From Intrasporangium calvum (GTDB taxonomy: Bacteria > Actinomycetota > Actinomycetes > Actinomycetales > Dermatophilaceae), in contig NZ_JAPFQL010000016.1 in assembly GCF_028446585.1 (NCBI RefSeq), positions 1 to 41,146 on the forward strand: DNA of 41,146 nucleotides, read 5' to 3'. Below are positions 33,222-40,334 of the stretch, in pieces. The notes under the pieces were generated by a model. The model was given only the letters and a program-made list of their open reading frames with translations. It was not told the origin of the DNA and made no database searches. The stretch's first letter is position 1. Each line of letters opens with the position of its first letter. Both the position numbers and the translations under genes were made by a program.

Positions 33222-35159
33222 TCAGACCACGGTCAGGATGATCGTGCTGCCCTTGGGGGCGGGCTGGTCGGCCGGGACGCTCTGGTCCCGGACCAGCTCG
33301 AAGAACGTGCCGAGCGGACGCCGGATCTCGATGGCGAAGCCGAGCTCCTTGAGAATCGCCTCGGCTTCCTGGACCGGCTTGCCGACGACATTGGGCACCG
33401 ACACCATGACGGGTCCCTTGGAGACGACCACGGTCACCTCGTCGCCGCGGAAGAGCGTGCCCTTCGCGGGTTTCTGCGAGACGACCTGGCCGGCCGGGAT
33501 GGTGTCGTGGTGGACGTCGTCGGCGCGGACCGGCTTGAGCCCGGCCTCCGTGAGCTTCGCGGCGGCCTGCTCGAAGGGCAGCTCGCGGACGTTCGGGACG
33601 GTGATCGGGCGTCGGCCGCGGGAGACGACGACCTCGACGACGGCCCCGCGCTTCACGTCGGTGCCGGCCGACGGTTTCTGCGAGATGATCACGCCCTTGG
33701 GCACCGTCTCGCTCCAGTCCTCCTTCGCCCTGCTCTTGAGGGTCAGCGGCGCGAGGACGTCGCGCAGGCCGGCGGCCTTGGACCCGACGAGCCGGGGGAC
33801 CTCATAGCGCTCTGGTCCCTTCGACACGACGAGCAGGACGAGGGACTGCTTCGACACCTCGGTGCCGGCGGCGGGCTGGGCCGAGATGACCCGGCCTGAC
33901 GCGACGGTCTCCGAGAACGCCTCGCTCGACTCGTAGCGCAACGCGGCCACGTCGAGCGCCGCTGCCGCGTCGTCGAGTGTCTGCGCCACGGTCACCGGCA
34001 CGACCGTCGTGCCGCCGGGGCCGTCCGTGAACCACCACCACCCGCCGGCACCCGCTGCGAGCAACAGGGCTGCGACGAGCCAGGGCCAGCGGCGTCGGCG
34101 GGTGCGGGAGGACCGTCCGGACCTCGACGGACGCGAGTCGATCGCCTCGTGGGCGGTCAACGGCAGCGCCGCTGTGGTCTCACGCACCGGCGCGGACCGT
34201 TGGGCGGGCAGCTGAGCAGGCAGCTGGGCGGTCGCCGGGCGGGTCGCGTCGCCGAGCGGCGCGGCGAAGGTGAGCGGTGCCGTCACCGGTCGCCGGTCGA
34301 GCTCGCCCTCGGTGAGGTTGCGGCGCAGGATGCGCATGGCGGCCAGGAACTCGGCGGCGGAGGGGAAGCGGTCCTCCGGGTCGAGCGCCGTCGCCTGGGC
34401 GACCAGCTGGTCGAGGTCGGCGGAGACGGCGGAGACGATCGACGAGGGTCGCGGGACGCCGCCGTGGACGTGGCGGTAGGCGATCTGGATGGGCGAGTCG
34501 CCCGTGACGGCCTTGCGCCCGGTGAGCATCTCGAAGAGGAGCAGGCCTGCCGCGTACACATCACTGCGGGCGTCGGCTCCGCCGCCCTCGACCTGCTCGG
34601 GGGACAGGTAGGACACCGTCCCGAGCAGGACACCGGTCTGGTTGGCGGTCGCCTCGTTGGCGACGGCGCGGGCCAGCCCGAAGTCGGCGACCTTGACCTC
34701 ACCGTCGTGCCGGACGATGACGTTCTCGGGCTTGACGTCACGGTGGACGAGCCCGGCGGTGTGGGCGGCACGGAGGGCCGCGAGCACCGGCTCGAGGATG
34801 GCGAGCGCCTCACGGGCGGTGAGCGGGGCCTCCTCGTGGATGACGTCGCGCAGCGTCTTGCCGTGGACGAGCTCCATCGCCAGGAACACGTCGCCGTCGT
34901 CCTCACCCTGGTCGTAGACGGCGACGACGTTCGGGTGGCTGAGGCGAGCGGCGGCTCGGGCCTCGCTCCGGAACCGCTCGACGAAGACCGCGTCGCGCGC
35001 GAGCCCGGGACGCATGATCTTGAGGGCGACCTCGCGGTCCAGGCGGGCGTCCATCGCGACGTAGACGGAGGCCATGCCTCCGTCTGCGAGATGGGAGAGG
35101 ATGCGGTAGCGCCCGTCGATCACTTTGCCGACGAGTGCATCCGCCACGCTGGACGTCAC
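33222..35159 (-). CDS. pknL: Serine/threonine protein kinase with four PASTA domains (PknL locus)
   Basis: The 645-residue transmembrane kinase has a kinase domain at about 18-280, with K47 in VALKIM, HRDVKPEN (D141), DFGLA (159-163), Thr residues in the activation loop (T171, T175, T181) and YLSPEQ. A Pro/Ala/Arg linker and a membrane helix at about 358-377 follow. Four outer PASTA repeats follow to the end, recognised by VPxL/VPNV starts and SQKPxxGT and VVVSKG ends. PASTA domains bind muropeptides. Gene position matches Rv2176, but M. tuberculosis PknL is about 399 residues without PASTA. The GTG at 35159 is supported by a -10 hexamer 7 bases upstream. Confidence 0.92.
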   Translation of the reverse strand: MTSSVADALVGKVIDGRYRILSHLADGGMASVYVAMDARLDREVALKIMRPGLARDAVFVERFRSEARAAARLSHPNVVAVYDQGEDDGDVFLAMELVHGKTLRDVIHEEAPLTAREALAILEPVLAALRAAHTAGLVHRDVKPENVIVRHDGEVKVADFGLARAVANEATANQTGVLLGTVSYLSPEQVEGGGADARSDVYAAGLLLFEMLTGRKAVTGDSPIQIAYRHVHGGVPRPSSIVSAVSADLDQLVAQATALDPEDRFPSAAEFLAAMRILRRNLTEGELDRRPVTAPLTFAAPLGDATRPATAQLPAQLPAQRSAPVRETTAALPLTAHEAIDSRPSRSGRSSRTRRRRWPWLVAALLLAAGAGGWWWFTDGPGGTTVVPVTVAQTLDDAAAALDVAALRYESSEAFSETVASGRVISAQPAAGTEVSKQSLVLLVVSKGPERYEVPRLVGSKAAGLRDVLAPLTLKSRAKEDWSETVPKGVIISQKPSAGTDVKRGAVVEVVVSRGRRPITVPNVRELPFEQAAAKLTEAGLKPVRADDVHHDTIPAGQVVSQKPAKGTLFRGDEVTVVVSKGPVMVSVPNVVGKPVQEAEAILKELGFAIEIRRPLGTFFELVRDQSVPADQPAPKGSTIILTVV

Positions 35160-35166
35160 GCAGGGC

Positions 35167-35172
35167 AGTTTA
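35167..35172 (-). promoter_or_regulatory. -10 element for a leaderless pknL transcript
   Basis: TAAACT on the minus strand ends 7 bases before the GTG at 35159. Confidence 0.55.
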
Positions 35173-35226
35173 CGGTGCCCCGTGGCCGAACCCGTGGAGG
35201 CGGGTTGGCTGCGGGTCTGTCGGAGA

Positions 35227-36192
35227 TCACATTCGCCGCATGTGGGCCTTGACTGCGGCGACGTACTGCTTGGTGTCGGCGAACATCCCACGGGTGCGGA
35301 CGGAGTGCAGGCCCTGGTAGTAGCCGCCGATGGCTTCCTCCAGGGAGTCGGAGCTGACCCGCAGGGCCCGGATGATGACGACACCGGCCGTGATGTTGTC
35401 CTGGGTGTCGAGCAGGTCGAGTCGGCGACCTGCCAGGGCGGAGGCCCAGTCGCCCGACGAGGGGATGACCTGCATGGTGCCGATGGCGTTGGCGACCGAC
35501 ACTGCCCGCTGGTTCCAGCCCGACTCCTGCCACGCGATGGCGAGGGCGATGCGAGGGTCGACCCCATGACGGATCGCCGTGCGACGGATCATCGAGGCGG
35601 TGTCGCTCCGGCTCGGGACGGCTGCCCTGGCAAGTGCGTCCCGGTTCTTCTTGGCGGCCGCGACCGTCGCATCCGAGTAGGTGTAGCCGGCGAAGGTGTT
35701 CTCGCTCGTCGGGACCGGCTTGCCTGCCGACTTCGGGACGACTGGGGCCGGTTTGCCGGGAAGCGCGATGCGCTGACCGGGGTGGATCAGGCGTGGATTC
35801 GCCAGCCGGTTGGCCGAGAGGAGCTTCGTCAGGGAGATGCGGTGTGCCGCAGCGATGCTGCTCATCGTGTCGCCGGGGCGGACGACGTAGCGGCGGGCGG
35901 TGCTGCGACCTGCGGCGGCGGACGTGGCCGGCTGGGTGGAGCCGGTCCGTGCCCGGGTGGTCGCGGCCCCGGACCCGGGCACGAGGAGGCGCTGGCCCGG
36001 GTGGATCACGGAACCTCCGGCTGCGAGCCGGTTCTTGGAGACGAGGGCGCCCGGGGTGGTGCGGTGCGCCAGCGCGAGGTCCCAGATGGTGTCGCCCGGC
36101 CGGACGATGATGGTCCGCCAGGTGCGAGCCGCCTGCTCGGCAAAGAGGGCGTGGGCAGGGGGTGCGAGCTGTGCGACGTCGGCGGTGAGCAT
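35227..36192 (-). CDS. Lytic transglycosylase with two LysM domains
   Basis: The 321-residue protein is built for peptidoglycan. LysM repeats lie at about 28-72 and 101-145 (both with RPGDT at the start and HPGQR near the end). A lysozyme-like SLT domain follows, from about 196 to the end. Catalytic E223 lies in AWQESGWNQ, and GTMQVIPSS is the conserved Gly-x-Met-Gln motif. I chose the ATG at 36192 for its GGAAAGGA ribosome site. With this start no ordinary signal peptide is visible, and a longer frame does not supply one, so the export route is unclear. It precedes pknL on the same strand, suggesting joint cell-wall control. Confidence 0.87.
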   Translation of the reverse strand: MLTADVAQLAPPAHALFAEQAARTWRTIIVRPGDTIWDLALAHRTTPGALVSKNRLAAGGSVIHPGQRLLVPGSGAATTRARTGSTQPATSAAAGRSTARRYVVRPGDTMSSIAAAHRISLTKLLSANRLANPRLIHPGQRIALPGKPAPVVPKSAGKPVPTSENTFAGYTYSDATVAAAKKNRDALARAAVPSRSDTASMIRRTAIRHGVDPRIALAIAWQESGWNQRAVSVANAIGTMQVIPSSGDWASALAGRRLDLLDTQDNITAGVVIIRALRVSSDSLEEAIGGYYQGLHSVRTRGMFADTKQYVAAVKAHMRRM

Positions 36193-36275
36193 GGAGTCCT
36201 TTCCTTGCCCCGAATGGTGGAGGGCGGCCGGAAGGGGAGGCCGGGGAGCGATGTCGGAGGTGCAGAGCGAGAGCG

Positions 36276-36291
36276 CCCAGAGATCTCTGGG
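36276..36291. promoter_or_regulatory. Perfect 16-bp palindrome upstream of the transglycosylase
   Basis: CCCAGAGATCTCTGGG lies 84 bases before the transglycosylase ATG, in the region shared with the divergent Rv2175c-type gene. Its symmetry suits a dimeric repressor site; it could also fold as a hairpin in the leader RNA. The regulator is unknown. Confidence 0.5.
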
Positions 36292-36401
36292 TCGCATGTT
36301 TCTGGTGTGACAGGAGTGACGCTACCCGAAGAATTGACGGTTAAAGCAAAAACACATTCGTGTAATTCGAGCAGCTCCCCGCGGGGTGGCAGACTCGACC
36401 C

Positions 36402-36824
36402 GTGACTGAGCAGCATGCAGCTTCGCCCGAGCCGAGCCCCGAGGAGCACGAGGAGACCGACGGCCGAGCCGTGCTCGAGTCGCTGGTGGGGGAGTGGTTC
36501 ACCGTCCCCGAGGCGGCCGAGCGTCTGGGCGTAGCGCTGTCGCGTATCCGGCAGATGATCGCGGACCGCGAGGTGCTGGCCTCGCGCGTGGGCGAGCGGC
36601 GAGTGGTCGCGGTTCCGGCGAAGTTCTTCACCGAGGACGGTCCGCGTTCCGAGCTCAAGGGCACGTTCACCGTCCTCGCCGACAGCGGCCTGACCGACGA
36701 CGAGATCATCGACTGGCTCTTCACCCCCGACCCCACGTTGCCGGTTCCCGGGGCTCCCATCGACTCCCTGCGGGCGGGACACAAGACCGAGGTCAGGCGC
36801 CGGGCCCAGGAGCTCGCCTTCTGA
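36402..36824 (+). CDS. Rv2175c-family winged-helix DNA-binding protein
   Basis: The 140-residue protein has an HTH region at about 32-75 (FTVPEAAERLGVALSRIRQMI) and a C-terminal domain with the family hallmark SGLTDDEIIDWLFTPDPTLPVPG, near identical to Rv2175c in pattern. In M. tuberculosis that protein is a substrate of PknL, phosphorylated near its N-terminus, which reduces DNA binding. Here the N-terminal 30 residues are acidic with one Thr and several Ser, so the exact site may differ. GTG start at 36402; CAGACT 6 bases upstream is a weak -10 for a leaderless start. It is divergent from the transglycosylase. Confidence 0.9.
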   Translation: MTEQHAASPEPSPEEHEETDGRAVLESLVGEWFTVPEAAERLGVALSRIRQMIADREVLASRVGERRVVAVPAKFFTEDGPRSELKGTFTVLADSGLTDDEIIDWLFTPDPTLPVPGAPIDSLRAGHKTEVRRRAQELAF

Positions 36825-36856
36825 CAGCGACGCGAGCGCCGCGGTCCTGAGCAGGC

Positions 36857-37963
36857 TCAGGCGTGGCGTGTCGTCGAGGCGTCCACGAGCTCGTCGAGCA
36901 CCGTGAGGGCGGCCAGATCCAGGGGCCCGCCGTGCGGGCTCGACGCCCTGGCGCGGCCCACGGCCTCGTGCGCCTCGGCAGCGCGCTGCCGAATCATCTC
37001 CTCGACCTGCTCGACGGCTCCAGAGTCGGCGAAGATGCCCCGGAGCCGGAAGACCCCGGACTCGTCGAGATCCTCACGGCCGAGCAGGGCCTCGATCACG
37101 GCGCGATCCTGGTCCCCCGCGAGCTCGAGGGCGAGTGCGACCAGCACCGTGCGCTTGCCCTCGCGCAGGTCGTCACCGGCAGGCTTCCCGGTCGCCTCCG
37201 GGTCCCCGTAGACACCCAGCAGGTCGTCGCGCAGCTGGAACGCCTCCCCGAGCGCGAGGCCGTAGGCGGACAGGTCGGCCAGGGCTTCCTCGGCGGCGCC
37301 TCCCACCCGCGCCCCGATGAGCAGCGGGTGCTCGATCGTGTACTTGGCGCTCTTGTAGCGAATCACGTTGCGGGCTGAGGCGATCCGCGCGTCGAGGTCG
37401 AGCCCCTCCCAGCCGCGCGCAGACTCGAGCAGGTCGAGGAACTGTCCTCCCATGAGCTGGGTCCGCATCAGGTCGAAGGTGCCTCGTCCGCGGGCCAGCT
37501 CACTGGCCGGCAACCCGCACGTCGAGTACATCTCGTCGCACCAGGTGAGGCACAGGTCCCCGGCGAGGATCGCGGCACCCTCGCCGAACCGGCTGCCGTC
37601 CCCGGACCAGCCGCGCGAGCGGTGGAGGTCGGCGACCGCGCGGTGCGCGGACGGCATCCCGCGACGGGTGTCGCTCCGGTCCATCACGTCGTCATGCAGC
37701 AGGGCGGCCGCCTGGAAGAACTCCATGCTGGCGGAGAGCCGGACGAGGGCCTCGGAGTCGGGGCCACCGGCGGCGCGGTAGCCCCAGTAGAGGAAGCTCG
37801 CCCGCAGCCCCTTGCCCCCGGTCAGCAGGCGGGAGACCGAGTCCACGAGGGGGGTGATGTCGTCACCGATCTCGGCCAGGGCGGTGCCCGCCTGCCCGAT
37901 GTGCGCGTCTAGCGCCTGCTGCACCCGGCGGCGCAGGGCGTCGCGGTCGGTGGGGCTGGTCAC
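36857..37963 (-). CDS. Polyprenyl (geranylgeranyl-type) diphosphate synthase
   Basis: This enzyme condenses isopentenyl diphosphate with allylic diphosphates, giving precursors for quinones, carotenoids or carrier lipids. The 368-residue protein has the first Asp-rich motif DDVMD at 91-95, the RRG that follows, GKGLRA (51-56) for substrate binding, and the second Asp-rich motif LRDDLLGVYGD near 238 followed by GKP and DLREGKRT. The GTG at 37963 has GGAGG 6 bases upstream, so I prefer it to a longer frame. The locus matches idsA2 (Rv2173). Product chain length is uncertain; the bulky residues before DDVMD suggest C15-C20. Confidence 0.88.
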   Translation of the reverse strand: MTSPTDRDALRRRVQQALDAHIGQAGTALAEIGDDITPLVDSVSRLLTGGKGLRASFLYWGYRAAGGPDSEALVRLSASMEFFQAAALLHDDVMDRSDTRRGMPSAHRAVADLHRSRGWSGDGSRFGEGAAILAGDLCLTWCDEMYSTCGLPASELARGRGTFDLMRTQLMGGQFLDLLESARGWEGLDLDARIASARNVIRYKSAKYTIEHPLLIGARVGGAAEEALADLSAYGLALGEAFQLRDDLLGVYGDPEATGKPAGDDLREGKRTVLVALALELAGDQDRAVIEALLGREDLDESGVFRLRGIFADSGAVEQVEEMIRQRAAEAHEAVGRARASSPHGGPLDLAALTVLDELVDASTTRHA

Positions 37964-38072
37964 GCACGTCCTCCATCGTTCGGCGCGCGGACTGCCCCGC
38001 ACGTCGCCGTCAGCCTACGCGGCCGCCCGCCCGATCCGTGGCACGGGTCAGCCTCAGGTGGCCCTCCCCATC

Positions 38073-38078
38073 TATGGT
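38073..38078 (+). promoter_or_regulatory. -10 element for a leaderless metF transcript
   Basis: TATGGT ends 6 bases before the ATG at 38085. Confidence 0.5.
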
Positions 38079-38084
38079 GGCGGG

Positions 38085-38993
38085 ATGGCACACGGCACGG
38101 CTTCCTCCATGACCCGCGCAGAGCGCTTCACGCGGTCCATCGTCGCGATGGTCAAGGCGCCGACGCCCACCTTCAGCTTCGAGTTCTTCCCGCCGAAGGA
38201 CGATGCCGCGGCCGAGCAGCTGTGGGGGGCCATTCGCAGCCTGGAGAAGGTGTCACCCGGCTTCGTCTCGATCACCTACGGGGCGGGCGGCAGCACGCGG
38301 GACCGCACCGTGCGGCTCACCGAGCGCGTGCTGGAGGAGACGTCCCTCACACCGATGGCACACCTCACCTGTGTCGGCCACTCGGTGGCTGAGCTGCGCC
38401 AGGTGGTGGGCCACTACGCCGCTGCCGGCGTCCGCAACATCCTCGCCCTGCGCGGCGACCCGCAGGGCGGGCTGGGCCGGCCCTGGGTGGCCCACCCGGA
38501 GGGCCTCGACCACGCCGAGGAGCTGGTCGGCCTCATCAAGGGCCTGGGCGACTTCACCGTCGGCGTCGCGGCCTTCCCGGACGGGCACCCCGAGTCGCGG
38601 AGCCTGGAGGACGACGTCGAGACGCTGCTGCGCAAGGAGCGCGAGGGGGCCGAGTTCGCGATCACCCAGATGGTCTTCGACGTCGACAACTACCTGAGGC
38701 TGCGCGATGCGCTGGCACGTCGCGGTTCGGACCTGCCGGTGATCCCTGGCCTCATGCCCATCACCAATGCCCGCCAGGTGGTGCGAATGGCAGAGCTCGC
38801 CGGCCAGCCGATGCCCACGGCGGTCACCAGCCGTCTCGAGCGCCACGGAGACGACGCCGAGGCGGTGCGCCAGGAGGGTCTCGCGATCGCGACCGAGGCG
38901 GCCCGGCGGATGCTCGACGAGGGCGCGCCCGGCATCCACTTCATCACCATGAACCGGTCGTCGGCGACGCTGGAGGTCTTCGACAACCTCTGA
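38085..38993 (+). CDS. metF: 5,10-Methylenetetrahydrofolate reductase
   Basis: This flavoenzyme reduces methylene-THF to methyl-THF for methionine synthesis. The 302-residue TIM-barrel protein starts with the catalytic FSFEFFPPKDD, then VSITYGAGGSTRD (folate and FAD site), MAHLTCVG, the NILALRGDPQG flavin motif, and IPGLMPITN. It has the usual bacterial length without a regulatory domain. The ATG at 38085 is supported by the upstream -10 hexamer; a second in-frame ATG lies 8 codons later. It is divergent from the prenyl synthase gene. The neighbour order matches Rv2172c. Confidence 0.93.
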   Translation: MAHGTASSMTRAERFTRSIVAMVKAPTPTFSFEFFPPKDDAAAEQLWGAIRSLEKVSPGFVSITYGAGGSTRDRTVRLTERVLEETSLTPMAHLTCVGHSVAELRQVVGHYAAAGVRNILALRGDPQGGLGRPWVAHPEGLDHAEELVGLIKGLGDFTVGVAAFPDGHPESRSLEDDVETLLRKEREGAEFAITQMVFDVDNYLRLRDALARRGSDLPVIPGLMPITNARQVVRMAELAGQPMPTAVTSRLERHGDDAEAVRQEGLAIATEAARRMLDEGAPGIHFITMNRSSATLEVFDNL

Positions 38994-39026
38994 GCCACAA
39001 CGGGTCCGCGCGTGCGCGCGGGCTGG

Positions 39027-39040
39027 CCCAGCGGCATACG
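39027..39040 (+). repeat. Dispersed 14-bp motif, exact copy
   Basis: Exact CCCAGCGGCATACG between the metF stop and the following hairpin, in a convergent gap. Confidence 0.75.
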
Positions 39041-39043
39041 AAA

Positions 39044-39096
39044 GGCCGATCCGCGAGCGGACGGCACCCCTGCAACCCTCCGTTCGCGGACCGGCC
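39044..39096. terminator. Terminator between metF and the YbaK gene
   Basis: An 18-bp stem (39044-39061 with 39079-39096) has one mismatch and one G-T pair and encloses a 17-base loop. It sits in the 239-base convergent gap and could serve both genes. Confidence 0.7.
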
Positions 39097-39167
39097 CCGC
39101 GGTGTCACTCTGCCGGGGCAGAGGCGGCGCGGCCTGAGCACGCGTACTCAGTTTCCTCCGTACAGGC

Positions 39168-39181
39168 AGTATGCCGCCGGG
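39168..39181 (-). repeat. Dispersed 14-bp motif, degenerate copy (12/14)
   Basis: The minus strand reads CCCGGCGGCATACT. It lies in the same convergent gap as the exact copy at 39027. Confidence 0.5.
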
Positions 39182-39232
39182 CGGGCTCCGATGGGGCCGG
39201 AGGGGGCGGAGGGCGGCTGGGTTCCCGCCGCC

Positions 39233-39757
39233 TCAGCGCACGGTGACGGACCGCCCCCGGGTGACCCGGACGAGCTCGTCGTGCGTGGTGGGGAAGACGG
39301 TGTGCGGGTGCCCGGCCGCAGCCCAGACGACCTCGTGCTCGGCGAGGGCGGCGTCCACCAGAGTGGTCACGTGGCCCGTGTGGGCCACGGGGGCCACGCC
39401 GCCGATGGCGAACCCGGTGCTCCTGCGCACGAAGGCTGCATCGGCCTTGTCGATGCTCGCGTAGCCGGTCGCCGCGGCCAGGTGCTCCGGGTCGACGCGG
39501 TGTCCACCGGAGGTGAGGACGAGCAAGGGCGTCTCGGTGCCGTCGGGCAGGGTCGCGACGAAGACGAGGGAGTTGGCGATCGCGGCGACGGACGTGCCCA
39601 GGGCCGCAGCGGCCTGCGCCGCGGTGCGGGCCGCGTCGTCGAGGACGACGATCTCGGCACTGACCCCCGCCTCCGTGAGGGCTCGTCGCACCCGGGCCAC
39701 GGCCGGATGCGCCAGCAGGGGCGGGCTGGTCGCGACATCGGGAGTGGGGTCGGCCAT
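39233..39757 (-). CDS. YbaK/EbsC-family aminoacyl-tRNA deacylase
   Basis: YbaK-type proteins hydrolyse mischarged aminoacyl-tRNAs such as Cys-tRNA(Pro). The 174-residue protein has the family features: AAAALGTSVAAIANSLVF, LVLTSGGHRVD, a YASIDKADAAFV segment with the functional lysine, GFAIGGVAPVAH and the C-terminal VWAAAGHPHTVF. The ATG at 39757 follows a -10 hexamer by 6 bases. It is divergent from the LexA-boxed operon. The exact tRNA substrate cannot be inferred. Confidence 0.9.
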   Translation of the reverse strand: MADPTPDVATSPPLLAHPAVARVRRALTEAGVSAEIVVLDDAARTAAQAAAALGTSVAAIANSLVFVATLPDGTETPLLVLTSGGHRVDPEHLAAATGYASIDKADAAFVRRSTGFAIGGVAPVAHTGHVTTLVDAALAEHEVVWAAAGHPHTVFPTTHDELVRVTRGRSVTVR

Positions 39758-39763
39758 GGGCTC

Positions 39764-39769
39764 ACCGTA
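39764..39769 (-). promoter_or_regulatory. -10 element for a leaderless YbaK transcript
   Basis: TACGGT on the minus strand ends 6 bases before the ATG at 39757. Confidence 0.45.
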
Positions 39770-39793
39770 GCTTCCGGCGGCAGCCCAGGTCGG

Positions 39794-39822
39794 TTGCAGC
39801 TGTCAGTGGCGAGAGTTAGGCT
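39794..39822 (+). promoter_or_regulatory. Promoter of the DUF6504-HEPN-dnaE2 operon
   Basis: TTGCAG (39794-39799) and TAGGCT (39817-39822) are separated by 17 bases. The predicted start point falls at about 39829, directly at the SOS box. Confidence 0.6.
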
Positions 39823-39829
39823 GGCGGTA

Positions 39830-39845
39830 TCGAACAAGTGTTCGA
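39830..39845 (+). promoter_or_regulatory. LexA-binding SOS box
   Basis: TCGAACAAGTGTTCGA matches the actinobacterial SOS-box consensus TCGAAC-R-NN-Y-GTTCGA at every fixed position. It covers the predicted transcription start, an ideal place for repression. DNA damage should therefore induce the genes to its right. Confidence 0.9.
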
Positions 39846-39996
39846 CTCAAGGAGTGGTGGGTAGGTGGGAACCACTCCGCTCAAGTCCAAGTCAAGGTTC
39901 AAGTCGTCGGCAGGGTGTTCGGGCGTCCGCAGTGGAGCAGCGGTCGCCTGGGTCGTGTTCTCCCGCCTCGACGTGTGTCCCGAAAGGAGACGTGTC
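39846..39996 (+). other. 5' leader of the SOS operon, probably untranslated
   Basis: About 150 bases separate the SOS box from the preferred DUF6504 start. An in-frame GTG at 39865 exists, with an AAGGAG site 10 bases upstream. However, the 44 codons that would be added have only about 73% G/C at third positions, far below the genes here. A run of hexamer-like AAGTC units lies at about 39881-39906. Confidence 0.5.
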
Positions 39997-40320
39997 GTGG
40001 TGCGCAGGTTCAGTGATCCGGTCGAGGTTCGTGTCGGGGTGCCCGAGCAGCCCGAGGCGTTCATCTGGCGCGGGCGCCTCTACGTGGTGCGTCAGGTCCT
40101 CTCGCAGTGGCGGGAGCGGCGGGCGTGGTGGCGGGACGCGCTCGATGCCGAGGAGGCGACGGTGCGACCCGGTGCCGCCATTGCGGTGGCGGCGAGGGAG
40201 CAGCGGGTGTGGCGCGTCGAGGCGAGTCCGGGATGGTCCTTCGCGCCCGGGGTCTACGACCTTGCCCATGACGAGTCGGCCCCCCGTGACCGATGGTCCC
40301 TCATTCGCGTCGCTGACTGA
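39997..40320 (+). CDS. DUF6504 family protein
   Basis: The 107-residue protein has the aromatic/basic pattern seen in DUF6504: EAFIWRGRLYVVRQVLSQWRERRAWW near the middle and a C-terminal GVYDLAHD block. In actinobacteria this family is usually encoded beside translesion-polymerase genes of the ImuB/DnaE2 kind. The GTG at 39997 has AAGGAG 7 bases upstream. It is first in a LexA-regulated operon and followed after 14 bases by the HEPN gene. Its biochemical role is not known to me; the context suggests damage-induced mutagenesis. Confidence 0.78.
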   Translation: MVRRFSDPVEVRVGVPEQPEAFIWRGRLYVVRQVLSQWRERRAWWRDALDAEEATVRPGAAIAVAAREQRVWRVEASPGWSFAPGVYDLAHDESAPRDRWSLIRVAD

Positions 40321-40334
40321 CAAGGAGCTCTGCG

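Noticed and set aside
34149-35252. A 367-codon plus-strand frame opposite the kinase
   Set aside because: Antisense shadow of pknL, with no recognisable domain.
36193-36401. A c-di-AMP (ydaO-type) riboswitch before the LysM transglycosylase
   Set aside because: Such riboswitches precede wall hydrolases in actinobacteria, but I could not find the conserved core sequences. Only a palindrome is clear.
39865-39996. Longer N-terminus of the DUF6504 protein from the GTG at 39865
   Set aside because: Third-position GC is much lower than in real genes here, and the GTG at 39997 has a better ribosome site.
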